34,797 nt of DNA, taken from contig JAUNMU010000006.1 in NCBI GenBank assembly GCA_030531745.1, positions 1-34,797 on the forward strand. The letters are read 5' to 3'. Both the position numbers and the translations under genes were made by a program. Below the pieces are notes generated by a model that saw only the letters and a program-made list of their open reading frames with translations, searched no databases and was not told the origin of the DNA. The first letter of the stretch is position 1, and each line of letters begins with the position of its first letter. The stretch comes from Synergistes sp. GTDB taxonomy: Bacteria > Synergistota > Synergistia > Synergistales > Synergistaceae. Below, piece by piece: positions 22,394 through 31,391 of the stretch.

Positions 22394-24508
22394 TTAAAAC
22401 TTAAAGTTATGGTTAATGACCGCGTCTAACAGCAGATCGCCGTTGACATTGTATTTTTTACCGGCAGGCGCTCTTTTTGTTCGGCTGTCTCCGTTGGATA
22501 TGCCGGCAAAATCCATATAAACTATACCAGTAGGCCCGTCAAGATTTGCTATGTGGTCTATAGCGCGTCTGTTCTGATACTCTGCGTTCCATGGGTAATT
22601 TGTAGCTTTGCCGAATTCGTCTTTAATATATCCGGAGACGAAGTTAAAGCACCACAGGCTTTCATCGGGGTGGGCTATAACGTGTTGGGCAAACTTGTCA
22701 AACATTTCGTTCATCTTATTCGTCTTGTCCTGAATATCTGAGCCTGTTTTGTCAACAGACCATTTGTTCTGACTCCACGAAGTGTTTTTGCCGGATGAAT
22801 CGGGTAGCCCTACGCTTCCGTCATATTTCAGACCGAACGAGCCTGAGCCCCAACGGCAGCATATTGAGGGATCCAACACGACACCCCTTGTGTTGTTCAC
22901 ATCGCAGTTTATAAACAGGAATTTGCCCCTTACGTCTTTAAGTCTCAAATCGGGTTTGAAACGTACGGCCCTTGCATCGTTGTTCTGTCTTAAAACAGCA
23001 TCCTGCATTTCTTTGTACTTTTTCGCATTTGGCGTTCCGTCCCACGCAAATTCTATAATGGCAAAGTCTCTCGGATAGTTCGTCAATGCCTTTTTAATGG
23101 TATCCATCGCGGCCGAGAACTTAACTCCGGAGCTGAATGCGTGACCGAGGTAGAGCTCTGAATGTGTGTAATGTCCGAGTCTCAGGTCAAAACAGCGAAC
23201 CCCTCGGCTAAACTGATTGTAAAAGTCAAGCCCCTGCGTTCTTGCGTACATTTCAATTATATTGTCAAGACCGTAGGTTGCAGAATCATGAGTGCCCGGA
23301 ATGCTGAGCTGTGTGATCAGCTGATCGTCCGGAAGGTCAGCCATCCATGACTTTTTACGAACGGTAAAGAACAATCTTATAAGTCTGTTGCCGTATTGCG
23401 AAGGAATGGCATCCGCAAAATCTCCTTTTTTGCTTGGATAGGGAATGTATATCTGCGGAGCCCTGCTTTTCCCCAAAAACACATCGCTTCCGAACTTTGG
23501 CGGCGCAACAAAACCAAAATCCATAAGTTTCAGCTTCGGACAATTTGCAAATGCTTTGTCGCCTATTGTGTATTTCACATCCTTGTTCTCGCGCATAAAC
23601 TTCTGCATTGACGGGTGCGTTCCGCTGTTGTCTGTAATGTCGCGGTACATGTCCCGATAGTCTCCGCAGCCTATGTTTACAATTTCAAGCTCAGGACAGT
23701 TTGCAAACGCGCTGTCATCTATATCCGGTGTGCCAAAAATTATAACCCTTCTGAGCTTCGGCATATTGGCAAAGGCACTTGCGCCTATGTCTCTTATCTG
23801 TCCGGGAATAATCACCATTTCAACGCTGTCTCTGAGCTGCGGATTGTTTTGCATGAAATTCACCGGCACAGAGACCAACGTCCCGCTACCGCTGTTGTCC
23901 CCAAAACGCAGCACTTGCAGTTTGCGGCTGTCTGCAAAATTATTTACACGCACAACGGCATTATTGACATTCTCTTCAATTATGTTGTCAAGATCGTAGG
24001 TCGCAGAATCATGAGTGCCGGAAATGCCGAGCTGAGCATCCGCCGCAAGACTGCCTGCGGCATTGGGATCATCCTGCGGCAAAGAGGCCGCTTCAAAACC
24101 GTTTGCTGAGTTTGGATCCTCCTGCGGCAAATCTGCCGTTTCAAAGTTATTTGCAGCATCAGCTGCATCCTGTGACAAGACATCCTCTTCACACGAATCA
24201 TCAGATATTGCTATCTGAGCAATCTCTAAAAGCTCCATCCCAAACAACTTTTCAAGCTGACTTTCGTACTCACTCCAGTTAAGCGACGTCCCTTCGGTAA
24301 GCTTAAAACAGATCTCACAGTTATCCTTCCCATTGTCGCAGGGTTGGTATTTCCCGAAATATCCGGCTTCCGCAAGTAATTCGGCAGGAACCTCTTGCGC
24401 CGTATCATATGAACTGCCGCCGCAGCCGCCCGACACGATCACCGCGAGAAAGACAAACACAACGAAAATCACCGTAAGAAATTTGAATTTTGCAGGTCTG
24501 TAATACAT
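22394..24508 (-). CDS. Putative lipoprotein with BspA-like leucine-rich repeats and PI-PLC X domain
   Basis: A 704-residue exported protein. Residues 8-28 are hydrophobic and end in S-G-G-C (Cys29), an atypical lipobox. Residues 110-155 are acidic low-complexity repeats (P-Q-x-D-P-N-x-A). Residues about 190-385 contain BspA-like LRR units (D-I-G-A-S-A-F-A-N-M-P-K-L-R-R-V; D-S-A-F-A-N-C-P-E-L-E-I-V). Residues about 395-700 are a phosphatidylinositol-specific phospholipase C X-type domain: I-P-G-T-H-D-S-A-T-Y with the catalytic His, C-F-D-L-R-L-G, and Y-L-G-H-A-F with the second His. A second G-T-H-D-S-A-T-Y motif at about 163 precedes the LRRs and is a DNA-level duplicate. It is a single gene with the shared terminator downstream. 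Cell-surface interaction with host or phospholipid is plausible but inferred. Confidence 0.85.
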   Translation of the reverse strand: MYYRPAKFKFLTVIFVVFVFLAVIVSGGCGGSSYDTAQEVPAELLAEAGYFGKYQPCDNGKDNCEICFKLTEGTSLNWSEYESQLEKLFGMELLEIAQIAISDDSCEEDVLSQDAADAANNFETADLPQEDPNSANGFEAASLPQDDPNAAGSLAADAQLGISGTHDSATYDLDNIIEENVNNAVVRVNNFADSRKLQVLRFGDNSGSGTLVSVPVNFMQNNPQLRDSVEMVIIPGQIRDIGASAFANMPKLRRVIIFGTPDIDDSAFANCPELEIVNIGCGDYRDMYRDITDNSGTHPSMQKFMRENKDVKYTIGDKAFANCPKLKLMDFGFVAPPKFGSDVFLGKSRAPQIYIPYPSKKGDFADAIPSQYGNRLIRLFFTVRKKSWMADLPDDQLITQLSIPGTHDSATYGLDNIIEMYARTQGLDFYNQFSRGVRCFDLRLGHYTHSELYLGHAFSSGVKFSAAMDTIKKALTNYPRDFAIIEFAWDGTPNAKKYKEMQDAVLRQNNDARAVRFKPDLRLKDVRGKFLFINCDVNNTRGVVLDPSICCRWGSGSFGLKYDGSVGLPDSSGKNTSWSQNKWSVDKTGSDIQDKTNKMNEMFDKFAQHVIAHPDESLWCFNFVSGYIKDEFGKATNYPWNAEYQNRRAIDHIANLDGPTGIVYMDFAGISNGDSRTKRAPAGKKYNVNGDLLLDAVINHNFKF
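23252..23314. repeat. Direct repeat B within the PI-PLC gene (encodes second GTHDSATY motif)
   Basis: Bases 23252-23314 and 23975-24037 agree at about 55 of 63 positions in the same orientation. Both encode the P/S-G-T-H-D-S-A-T-Y-x-L-D-N-I-I-E segment of PI-PLC. The intervening 660 bases encode the leucine-rich-repeat region. Confidence 0.85.
23975..24037. repeat. Direct repeat A within the PI-PLC gene (encodes first GTHDSATY motif)
   Basis: Partner of the repeat at 23252-23314. Only the first catalytic-His segment is present at this place; the rest of the PI-PLC domain does not follow, so this copy should be non-catalytic by itself. Confidence 0.85.
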
Positions 24509-24858
24509 AAAACACCACGCTCTTTTGATCCTTTGAAATTATTTCGCAACATCAGTATGATGATACGAATGCGAAGTATCAATACACAGTACTATGATAA
24601 CACATGACGATCAGGTCTGTCAAAATATTCTCCGCCTGCATTTTTTATTTACATCAGCGGTGAGTGTGGAGAAAATCGGAGGCTGTCGTTAGGTGCTGTG
24701 AACGCGGTGTAGTGCGGTCACCTTTCATACGTTGCGATTTATCATTATAAAGCTATTGAACCCTGCGTACCCTTTCAGGGCATACCCCTATGGGGCACAG
24801 GCAGGCTGACGGCTTCGGCGCCCGCAGTGAGACAAATCTTCAAGTATTTATTGGATTA
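24509..24858. other. Gene-free stretch between lipoprotein and nuclease genes
   Basis: I see no coding sequence. Bases 24770-24780 (CCCT-TTC-AGGG) and 24785-24795 (CCCC-TAT-GGGG) form two small adjacent hairpins 65-90 nt after the stop of the nuclease gene, without a T-tract. Bases 24509-24610 are AT-rich and probably contain the promoter of the lipoprotein gene on the minus strand. Confidence 0.4.
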
Positions 24859-25869
24859 TCAACAGGCATTCTCACTACCTCCTGTGTTTTCTTCTATTTC
24901 CGGTAAGTTGGACAATTCCTGCAATTTCTTTCGCAGGATCTCCTTATCCGGCAGTTGTAACTGATACTGCGCTACCATCATAGGCGAGAGTGTCCGGCTC
25001 ATGGCATACTCAACTACCTCGTCATTTTTGGCTGCACAAAGCAGCAGTCCCACGCTCGGATTCTCGTCCGGCTTTTTTATCTGCCGATCCAGTCCCTCAA
25101 GATAAAAATCCATCTTGGAAACATATTCCGGCTTGAATTTTCCGACTTTCAGTTCTATCGGAACAAGACAGCGCAGACTGCGGTGGAAAAACAACAAGTC
25201 AATACGATAGTCCTCGCTGCCAACCAAAATCGGGTATTCTTCGCCGATAAAGGTAAAATCTTTGCCCAATTCAAGTATAAAGTCGCGCATTCCCTTGACA
25301 AGCGCCCTGCGGAAATCATTCTCATGGAAAGTATCAGGTAAATCAAGAAATTCTACCACATACTGATCAAGGAACGGATTCTGCTCTAAGCGCAGCGGTT
25401 CCGGCAGCAGTTTGCTTTTGGAGAGCATATACCGCTCATAATAGCCGCTGTCCATCTGCCGTTCAAGCTGACGGGAACTGTATCGCTCCTTAATGGCGAG
25501 GCGCATATAAAATTCCCGCTCTTCATCACTTTTGCTGCCGGACATAATGAGCAGATGGTTTGTCCAACTCAATTGTGTCAGCAGTGCTGACACTTTTTCG
25601 TCTTCGGCGTAAGTCTCGTAAAACTGCTTCATACGATAAAGCCCACGGCGGTTAAAACCTTTGATTCCGGGAAACTGATTTTGGATATACTCTGCAATGG
25701 AATCGATATAGCTGTCGCCGTAGTTTGCTTCTTTCAATTGTTCTGAAAGAAACTGCCCAACGCGCTGATACATCAAAATCAATTCCTCGTTCACTTTACG
25801 ATAAGCGTTGTCGCGAGCTTTTCTTATTATCTTCGCTATTTCAGCAAACGTATTATCAAGTTCGTTCAC
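24859..25869 (-). CDS. YhcG/DUF1016-family PD-(D/E)XK nuclease-like protein
   Basis: A 336-residue protein. The N-terminal helical domain (DUF1016_N; R-K-A-R-D-N-A-Y-R-K-V-N-E-E-L and Y-Q-R-V-G-Q-F-L-S-E) is followed by I-K-G-F-N-R-R-G-L-Y-R-M-K-Q-F-Y and L-S-W-T-N-H-L-L-I-M. The C-terminal nuclease fold has D-Y-R-I-D-L-L-F-F-H-R and P-I-E-L-K-V-G-K-F, the D...ExK active site. Length and order match the family. Its role is not established; members are often mobile and associated with restriction or defence regions. It stands alone between a lipoprotein gene and the pilus operon. Confidence 0.9.
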   Translation of the reverse strand: MNELDNTFAEIAKIIRKARDNAYRKVNEELILMYQRVGQFLSEQLKEANYGDSYIDSIAEYIQNQFPGIKGFNRRGLYRMKQFYETYAEDEKVSALLTQLSWTNHLLIMSGSKSDEEREFYMRLAIKERYSSRQLERQMDSGYYERYMLSKSKLLPEPLRLEQNPFLDQYVVEFLDLPDTFHENDFRRALVKGMRDFILELGKDFTFIGEEYPILVGSEDYRIDLLFFHRSLRCLVPIELKVGKFKPEYVSKMDFYLEGLDRQIKKPDENPSVGLLLCAAKNDEVVEYAMSRTLSPMMVAQYQLQLPDKEILRKKLQELSNLPEIEENTGGSENAC

Positions 25870-26197
25870 GGCTCATTTCCTTTCGGATAAGATTGTGTCA
25901 TCGGAGGTGTCACTTTTTAGTTTTCTCCGCCTACGCTTTTGTCTATGGTCTTGCGACGGCGGTAGTCTCGATGATTCTTTGCGTTACGCGCCCTTTGGCA
26001 ATCAGGGCGGGCGCAGTATTGCTGATGTTTTGCATCCTTTTTTACACTTACCATAATCATCGTGTATCGCTGTTGTTGAATTATAAACAAAGATAAAGCG
26101 ATTTTCAATAAATTTATGTAAACCCGTGCTCCGCACTTTTTGACCCGGGCTGTTTTTATCCTTATCCCCAGGGTCGCTGCATGTTTTTAAGGAACAG
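25870..26197. other. Intergenic stretch with one doubtful small ORF
   Basis: On the minus strand a frame from about 26060 (ATG) to 25917 encodes a basic peptide containing H-Q-Q-Y-C-A-R-P-D-C-Q-R-A-R-N-A-K-N-H-R. This resembles the short Cys-containing basic motif found in small mobile-element-associated proteins. It has no clear ribosome site and no full-length domain, so it is more likely a gene remnant than a working gene. No terminator with a T-tract was found for the pilus operon. Confidence 0.35.
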
Positions 26198-27085
26198 CTA
26201 CTTCGTGAGGTTTGCGGCGTGAAGGACAAATTTTTCGCAGTAAAGCACATATTGTGATTTATTCTGCCATTGCAGGAGCATATCAGGTGTGCATTTTTCC
26301 GCACCCTCTATTCTTCCTGCGGATATATTCTCATCGTCTCCGCGCGCAATGATGCGGACTGTTAAAAGGTTATGGATGTCGTCATAATCAAAGTCAATGG
26401 CACATATCCCATCTTCTCTCGGCTGTTCGCCGGACGATCTGAAATCGTTCGTGTAAAATTTATCACCGGTGCAGTAACATTCCAACGCACGAAAGAGCAT
26501 AAGGCGAGAGCCCTTAGGTATCGTAACTTCACGCGACTTTGAGCGCACAGAAATCATATCGGCGGAATGGTCTGTAACGAGCAGCGGCGTATTTGTCTGA
26601 CGCGCTCCCTCAAATATTATCCAGTTTTTTACAGATTGGGCTTTGTCATATATGTCAACCGCAAAATAGTCTTTGTTTGCTTTCTCAGTCAGAAATATAG
26701 TTTTACCGCTTAAATCTATTGTTACTTTCTCTTCGGAGAGGCACTCTGTCGGCATGGTATATGCTACGCGCAGTTTTTTGCCGACATTTGCCTGTGAGGT
26801 ATTTGTTATTGAAAGTGCGCCGTTCCAGTTAAAAGGAGCCCTGTTTTTGTTTCCGAACCCTGCTTTGTATTCCTGCGGATCCTTTGATATTCCCACGCCG
26901 CAGTTTTCAAACGCACTTTTGATGATCGTCTCAACGGTCAGTATTCTGTTTTCCGCAATTCTCCTGTCTTTGTACAGGCGCAGCATCTGCATCGTGTTTT
27001 TGAACGGGAGCATACAGAATGATATTGTAAGTACAAGTATAAATGAGGCAACGAGTGTCTCAACAAGCGTAAATGCACGTTTCAT
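26198..27085 (-). CDS. Type IV prepilin-like protein (minor pilin, PilW/GspJ-like)
   Basis: A 295-residue protein with a class III (type IV pilin) signal: M-K-R-A, then F-T-L-V-E-T-L-V-A-S with Glu at +5 and a hydrophobic helix to about residue 26. The residue at -1 is Ala, not the usual Gly. The long C-terminal part has no recognised domain but its size fits PilW/GspJ-type minor pilins. It follows the 101-residue prepilin by 1 nt (TAA-A-ATG) and ends the pilus operon. Minor pilins prime pilus assembly at the inner membrane. Confidence 0.78.
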   Translation of the reverse strand: MKRAFTLVETLVASFILVLTISFCMLPFKNTMQMLRLYKDRRIAENRILTVETIIKSAFENCGVGISKDPQEYKAGFGNKNRAPFNWNGALSITNTSQANVGKKLRVAYTMPTECLSEEKVTIDLSGKTIFLTEKANKDYFAVDIYDKAQSVKNWIIFEGARQTNTPLLVTDHSADMISVRSKSREVTIPKGSRLMLFRALECYCTGDKFYTNDFRSSGEQPREDGICAIDFDYDDIHNLLTVRIIARGDDENISAGRIEGAEKCTPDMLLQWQNKSQYVLYCEKFVLHAANLTK

Positions 27086-27086
27086 T

Positions 27087-27392
27087 TTACTCTGTCCAGA
27101 TTATCTCAATGTCTTTGTTTTTGCCGTCCGAAGACAAGTAGGATATGTAGTTCACCGCGCCGCGTGAAGCAGCAGATTTTTTTATGTATCGCGATGCGGT
27201 GTCGCTTCCGGAAGAAAGCACTGCGATCATTTCGGCTCTCTTTCTTTCCCGCGCAAGCATAGTATCCGCTTTTTCACAGAGCGCGGATGCCATACGCACG
27301 GCCGCGAGCGCCGAACCGATAAGCACAGCAGCACAGGCAGACGCAACGACACTTTCCGCAATTAGAAATCCTGTGCGTTTTTTCATTTTCAT
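27087..27392 (-). CDS. Type IV prepilin-like protein (small minor pilin)
   Basis: A 101-residue protein. The leader M-K-M-K-K-R-T-G is followed by F-L-I-A-E-S-V-V-A, with Gly at -1 and Glu at +5, and a hydrophobic helix of about 20 residues. That is the standard prepilin-peptidase site. The globular part is unusually small. It begins 15 nt after the pilT stop. ATG 27386 is an alternative start two codons in. It probably works with the following larger minor pilin in pilus priming. Confidence 0.78.
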   Translation of the reverse strand: MKMKKRTGFLIAESVVASACAAVLIGSALAAVRMASALCEKADTMLARERKRAEMIAVLSSGSDTASRYIKKSAASRGAVNYISYLSSDGKNKDIEIIWTE

Positions 27393-27407
27393 ACCGATGC
27401 CGCGCTC

Positions 27408-28454
27408 TCACTGTGCGACAGTACAAAGCATAACATCATCCCTCTTTATTTTATTTTCAGAGATAAGCCGCTCTATATTCTGTGCCATCGTGTACATTCC
27501 ATATACACCGCCGGTCGCCGCGGCGTTTGCTATCTGCTGTGTTTTCCCCTCACGGATATAGTTTTTGACTGCGGCAGTAGCGATCAGGAGTTCACTTGCC
27601 GCAATGCGTCCGTCGGCTGCTGCCGGAACAAGCTGCTGAGAGAGTACACCTATAAGCAGAGAGGCAAGCCGCGCACGCGCCTCGCCCTGCCTGTGCGGAG
27701 GATACATACCTATAATACGGTCTATGCTCTGCGCCGCGCCGCTCGTATGCAGTGTCGCAAGGACAAGATGCCCCGTCTCTGCTGCCGTGACCGCCGCTGA
27801 TACCGTATCAAGATCCCTCATTTCACCTATCATCAAAACATCGGGATCCTGACGCATTGCACTGCGCACGGCCTGCGCAAATGACGCTGCGTCACGTCCT
27901 ATCTCGCGTCTGTGTATCAGCGACAGGCGCGGTGTAAATATATATTCAACGGGGTCTTCAATCGTAACGATATGAGCCTTGCGGCTTGCGTTTATCTCTT
28001 CAATCATCGCGGCAAGCGTTGTTGACTTACCGGAACCGGCGGGGCCGGTGACGACAATGAGACCGTTTCGCATTTTTACAGCTGTCTTTAACCATTTCGG
28101 CAGCCCAAGTTCGTCAATCGTCCGTACCGTTGAATCCACGATGCGCACGGCAACGGCAAAGTTTCCGCTTTCACGATAGAGGTTTATGCGAAAACGCCGC
28201 TTTTTTCCGTTGATTTCCGTGCTGAATGCAAAATCACGGTCACGCAGATCCTTCGCATGACAAATATCGTCATAAGGCAGAAGACAAGATATTATCTCTT
28301 CCATATCCGACTGAGAAAGCACGTCAAATGAATCTGTCTGACACAGCAAGCCATTGATCCTCAGAACGGGTGCAGTTCCCACGCTCAAGTGAACGTCGCT
28401 TGCACCTCTTTCCGAAGCGCAGGTCAAAATTTGTGAAATCAACATATCAGCCAT
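27408..28454 (-). CDS. pilT: Type IV pilus retraction ATPase PilT
   Basis: A 348-residue cytoplasmic hexameric ATPase. The N-terminal A-S-D-V-H-L-S-V-G and V-L-R-I-N-G are PilT marks. Walker A is G-P-A-G-S-G-K-S-T at 137-145 (Ala instead of the common Thr). The Asp box I-E-D-P-V-E-Y-I-F, Walker B V-L-M-I-G-E-M-R-D, and His box T-L-H-T-S-G-A-A-Q-S-I-D-R-I follow. It powers pilus depolymerisation and twitching. It lies 93 nt after pilB; no promoter was seen in that gap. Some C-terminal residues are diverged, but it lacks the zinc-binding tetracysteine found in PilB, which supports PilT. Confidence 0.93.
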   Translation of the reverse strand: MADMLISQILTCASERGASDVHLSVGTAPVLRINGLLCQTDSFDVLSQSDMEEIISCLLPYDDICHAKDLRDRDFAFSTEINGKKRRFRINLYRESGNFAVAVRIVDSTVRTIDELGLPKWLKTAVKMRNGLIVVTGPAGSGKSTTLAAMIEEINASRKAHIVTIEDPVEYIFTPRLSLIHRREIGRDAASFAQAVRSAMRQDPDVLMIGEMRDLDTVSAAVTAAETGHLVLATLHTSGAAQSIDRIIGMYPPHRQGEARARLASLLIGVLSQQLVPAAADGRIAASELLIATAAVKNYIREGKTQQIANAAATGGVYGMYTMAQNIERLISENKIKRDDVMLCTVAQ

Positions 28455-28547
28455 TATACGTTACCCCCGTCCGAGCGTAAGAGAGTGGTAATACTGCCGC
28501 CTCATACGACTGCAATCTCTTTTCTTATGACACATTTCCTAATATAT

Positions 28548-30218
28548 CTACTCCGCCATTGTCGTAAAAAGCATTTCGTCTATGCCGGTGATACCTTCAC
28601 AGACCTTTATCTTTGCATCGTCATAAAGCATGGTCATTCCGCAGGCGCAGGCACATCGGCGTATTTCATCTTCTTCCGCGGCCTCGCTTATCATCGTGCG
28701 CATTTCAGAGGTCACAGGCATTATCTCCGCTATTACGGTGCGTCCCTTGTAGCCTGTGAAGCGGCATTCGGGACAGCCGACAGGCTCAAATATCGCAGAA
28801 TCTTTCGGAAATCCGCGCTCTTTGGCAAGTGACGGTGGAAGAGAAACGGGTCTTTTGCATTTTGGACACAGTGTCCTCACAAGCCGCTGTGCAACAACGG
28901 CACGCAGTGAGGATGCTATAAGAAAGCGCGGAACACCCATATCAACGAGACGGCTTACGGCGGTAGGCGCGTCGTTCGTGTGAAGTGTTGACAGCACCAA
29001 ATGCCCCGTGAGTGCGGCGCGTACAGCAAGCTGCGCTGTCTCCGCATCCCTTATCTCACCGACCATTATTATGTCGGGATCCTGGCGGAGAACGGAGCGA
29101 AGAGAGTGGCTGAATGTCAATCCGATCTTTTCATTTACCTGTACCTGTGTAAGTCCGTTTATCGTAAATTCAACAGGGTCTTCAAGTGTTATGATATTTT
29201 TTGACGGTTCATTGAGGATATTGAGCAGTGAATAAAGAGTCGTTGATTTTCCCGACCCCGTAGGGCCCGTGACCAGCACTATTCCGTTTGAAGCGTTTAT
29301 TGCGGCAAGAAGTGCCGACTGCTGTTTGTTGTTAAATCCCAGCGCGTCAATGCCGCGTGCTTCACCGCATCGGTCAAGCAGACGCAGAACGGTCTTTTCG
29401 CCGTAAACGGAGGGCATTGTTGAGACACGTATGTCAATGTGCATATTGTCTTTTTTGATGAGTATTCTTCCGTCCTGTGGTCTGCGTTTCTCCGCAATAT
29501 CCATACCGGAGAGGATTTTTATGCGTGCCGTGAGCGGCTGATGAAGTTCGCACGGAATATCGGTAACGCTCCAAAGTCGTCCGTCAACGCGGAAACGGAT
29601 GCGCGTTTTATCTTCGTCAGGCTCAATGTGTATGTCAGACGCATTCTCCCGCGCTGCCTGTTCTATGATCATATCGGCAAGCCTTGCCACAGGGGAGCCG
29701 CTGTTTTCGGTATTTTCACGCAGTGTGATTTTTGTTTTTTCCTTTTCCGTCTCTGTAAGTGCCGCAGCGACTGCGGAACTGATCGGATAATATCTGTTGA
29801 TCGCTTTTTTTATATCGGATACAAGCGCAACCTTTATTTCTGTGTCGCGCCCCGTGTGAAGCGCTATTTCGTCCGCTGCACCTTTGGCAAGCGGATCCGC
29901 CATTGCAACACACAGTTTGCCGTTTTGTGTCACTTCCAATGGGATAACACAAAAATGTCTTGCTGTGTTTTCAGGCAGAAGTTTCAAGACTTCACAGCGC
30001 GGTCTTGTCTCCACAAACGAGACAAAGGGAAATTTATACGCATCGCACAGCTCGTGCGCAACTTTATCTTCCGCTGCAAACCCATTCTCCGTAAGTATTT
30101 CAACAAAGCTTTTTTTCGTATTTTCCGCTTCACGGCACGCCCTGAGCAATTCATTCTCCGAAAGCAGATTTTTTTCTGCAAGCAGCGTACCGAGTGCGGG
30201 AATTATTATTTTATTCAT
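28548..30218 (-). CDS. pilB: Type IV pilus assembly ATPase PilB (GspE family)
   Basis: A 556-residue ATPase. Residues 1-150 form the N-terminal GspE/PilB domain. The ATPase core has G-P-T-G-S-G-K-S-T at about 318, the E-D-P-V-E box, I-M-V-G-E-I-R-D (Walker B) and T-L-H-T-N-D-A. The zinc-binding C-P-K-C ... C-P-E-C pair near 470-500 is typical of assembly ATPases. It drives pilin insertion at the inner membrane through PilC. It follows the pilP-like gene by 25 nt; GAGG is visible just before the ATG. Confidence 0.94.
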   Translation of the reverse strand: MNKIIIPALGTLLAEKNLLSENELLRACREAENTKKSFVEILTENGFAAEDKVAHELCDAYKFPFVSFVETRPRCEVLKLLPENTARHFCVIPLEVTQNGKLCVAMADPLAKGAADEIALHTGRDTEIKVALVSDIKKAINRYYPISSAVAAALTETEKEKTKITLRENTENSGSPVARLADMIIEQAARENASDIHIEPDEDKTRIRFRVDGRLWSVTDIPCELHQPLTARIKILSGMDIAEKRRPQDGRILIKKDNMHIDIRVSTMPSVYGEKTVLRLLDRCGEARGIDALGFNNKQQSALLAAINASNGIVLVTGPTGSGKSTTLYSLLNILNEPSKNIITLEDPVEFTINGLTQVQVNEKIGLTFSHSLRSVLRQDPDIIMVGEIRDAETAQLAVRAALTGHLVLSTLHTNDAPTAVSRLVDMGVPRFLIASSLRAVVAQRLVRTLCPKCKRPVSLPPSLAKERGFPKDSAIFEPVGCPECRFTGYKGRTVIAEIMPVTSEMRTMISEAAEEDEIRRCACACGMTMLYDDAKIKVCEGITGIDEMLFTTMAE

Positions 30219-30243
30219 CTCTCAAACCTCAAGAAGGTAGTTT

Positions 30244-30864
30244 TCATTGTAAATCGGAACGGTACTCCGTATCTCCCCATCTCCACACGACGCTGTCCGT
30301 CTCTACGGAAATTATTTTTCCTCGTCCTCTGCCGAAGGAGGCTCCCACCTTATATGTTCTGCCGCTCTCTTCTCCGTCAATATCAAGGATGCAGGCACTG
30401 CTGCCGCCCGATGTTATTATTCCTTTTATCGTCACGGCAGGTACAGGGACATATACGGCAGAAGAATTTTCATCATCGTATTCTTCCTCATTTTCATCAT
30501 CTGTGTGCTGCCCCTCGCCCAAGACGCCAAGCGGAGATCTGCCAACATTGTCAGCCTCGGCGGCAAGCCTTTGTGCCTCGCTTCTCATTTTATTAAACGC
30601 AGCTGCCTTTGAGCTGAGGCTCTTCGCATTTTCCTGAGCCTCTTTTCCGGACGTTCCGCTCCGATCGGGCGATACATCAAATTTATCCGCACGGTAGACG
30701 GTCACAAGTCCATTAACGGTATATAACAACGCAAATGCTAAACAGATAGCTGCTGCCACAGCAAGGAGCTTCGCCCGTTTTTTCTGCGGCGAAAGAGAGC
30801 GGAATTGTTCTTTCAGCTCCGTCATCTTTGCGATTATCTTTATTTCGTCCATTTTAACTTTCAT
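30244..30864 (-). CDS. PilP-like inner-membrane pilus assembly protein
   Basis: A 206-residue protein that overlaps pilO by 4 nt (ATGA). It has one membrane helix at about 35-53, a helical linker, an acidic stretch of D/E residues near 125-135, and a C-terminal beta-rich domain, T-I-K-G-I-I-T-S-G-G-S-S-A-C-I-L-D-I. This resembles the PilP/GspC HR domain that links the inner-membrane PilM-N-O platform to the secretin. Position after pilN and pilO is the normal place for pilP. Unlike classical PilP it has a membrane helix rather than a lipobox, making it somewhat GspC-like. Confidence 0.7.
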   Translation of the reverse strand: MKVKMDEIKIIAKMTELKEQFRSLSPQKKRAKLLAVAAAICLAFALLYTVNGLVTVYRADKFDVSPDRSGTSGKEAQENAKSLSSKAAAFNKMRSEAQRLAAEADNVGRSPLGVLGEGQHTDDENEEEYDDENSSAVYVPVPAVTIKGIITSGGSSACILDIDGEESGRTYKVGASFGRGRGKIISVETDSVVWRWGDTEYRSDLQ

Positions 30865-31391
30865 TTTGCCGCACCGCCTCCCTTATGCGCTATCCTTGCG
30901 CTGACGGTAAATGTATATCTGAGCATATTGTTGCCCATACCCTCAAGCGCAAGTTCCGAAACACGCATAAGGTACGCCCCCTGTCTAAATGATGCCATAA
31001 GGTGCATAAAGCCGCTGAATGTGGTCGTACCCTTGATCTTAAATGAGACAAGTCTGCCGTCCTCGCCGGATTTTGAGACCTCAGCGTCTTTGAACCCCTG
31101 ATTTGACAACATTGAAAGAAGCTGTGAATAGAATTTGCCGCTCGTCTCCGACTCCGACGGCATAAGTATGCTTTCTGGCAGCAAGGACGAATTATACTGC
31201 GATATTGCGTGTTTTCTGCTTGCTTCCGCAAGTTTGCTTATCATCGCTCCTTCTCTTGCCGATTGCAGATCTGCCGCGGCATTTCGGATCTCTCTTATCA
31301 TATACATCTGTGCCGCTATTACGACAAGCACGGCTGCTGCGGAAGCAAGTATTTTTTCGCGTGACATAAATTTCAGATTGGGGAATTTCAT
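30861..31391 (-). CDS. pilO: PilO-like type IV pilus alignment protein
   Basis: A 176-residue protein. An N-terminal cytoplasmic tail precedes one membrane helix (about residues 12-30). A coiled-coil-like segment follows, then a small alpha/beta domain ending in Y-T-F-T-V-S-A-R-I, as in PilO. It overlaps pilN and the pilP-like gene by 4 nt each, indicating tight translational coupling. With PilN it forms the periplasmic heterodimer of the alignment complex. Sequence identity to known PilO is low; the assignment rests on order, size and topology. Confidence 0.75.
   Translation of the reverse strand: MKFPNLKFMSREKILASAAAVLVVIAAQMYMIREIRNAAADLQSAREGAMISKLAEASRKHAISQYNSSLLPESILMPSESETSGKFYSQLLSMLSNQGFKDAEVSKSGEDGRLVSFKIKGTTTFSGFMHLMASFRQGAYLMRVSELALEGMGNNMLRYTFTVSARIAHKGGGAAK

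Noticed and set aside
25917-26060. Small basic Cys-containing ORF on the minus strand
   Set aside because: It resembles a zinc-binding motif remnant but lacks a ribosome site and a complete domain, so it is only mentioned in the intergenic entry.
29439-30596. 385-residue plus-strand ORF opposite pilB
   Set aside because: It is Cys/Arg/Phe-rich antisense to pilB, with no ribosome site; it is a shadow of the real gene.
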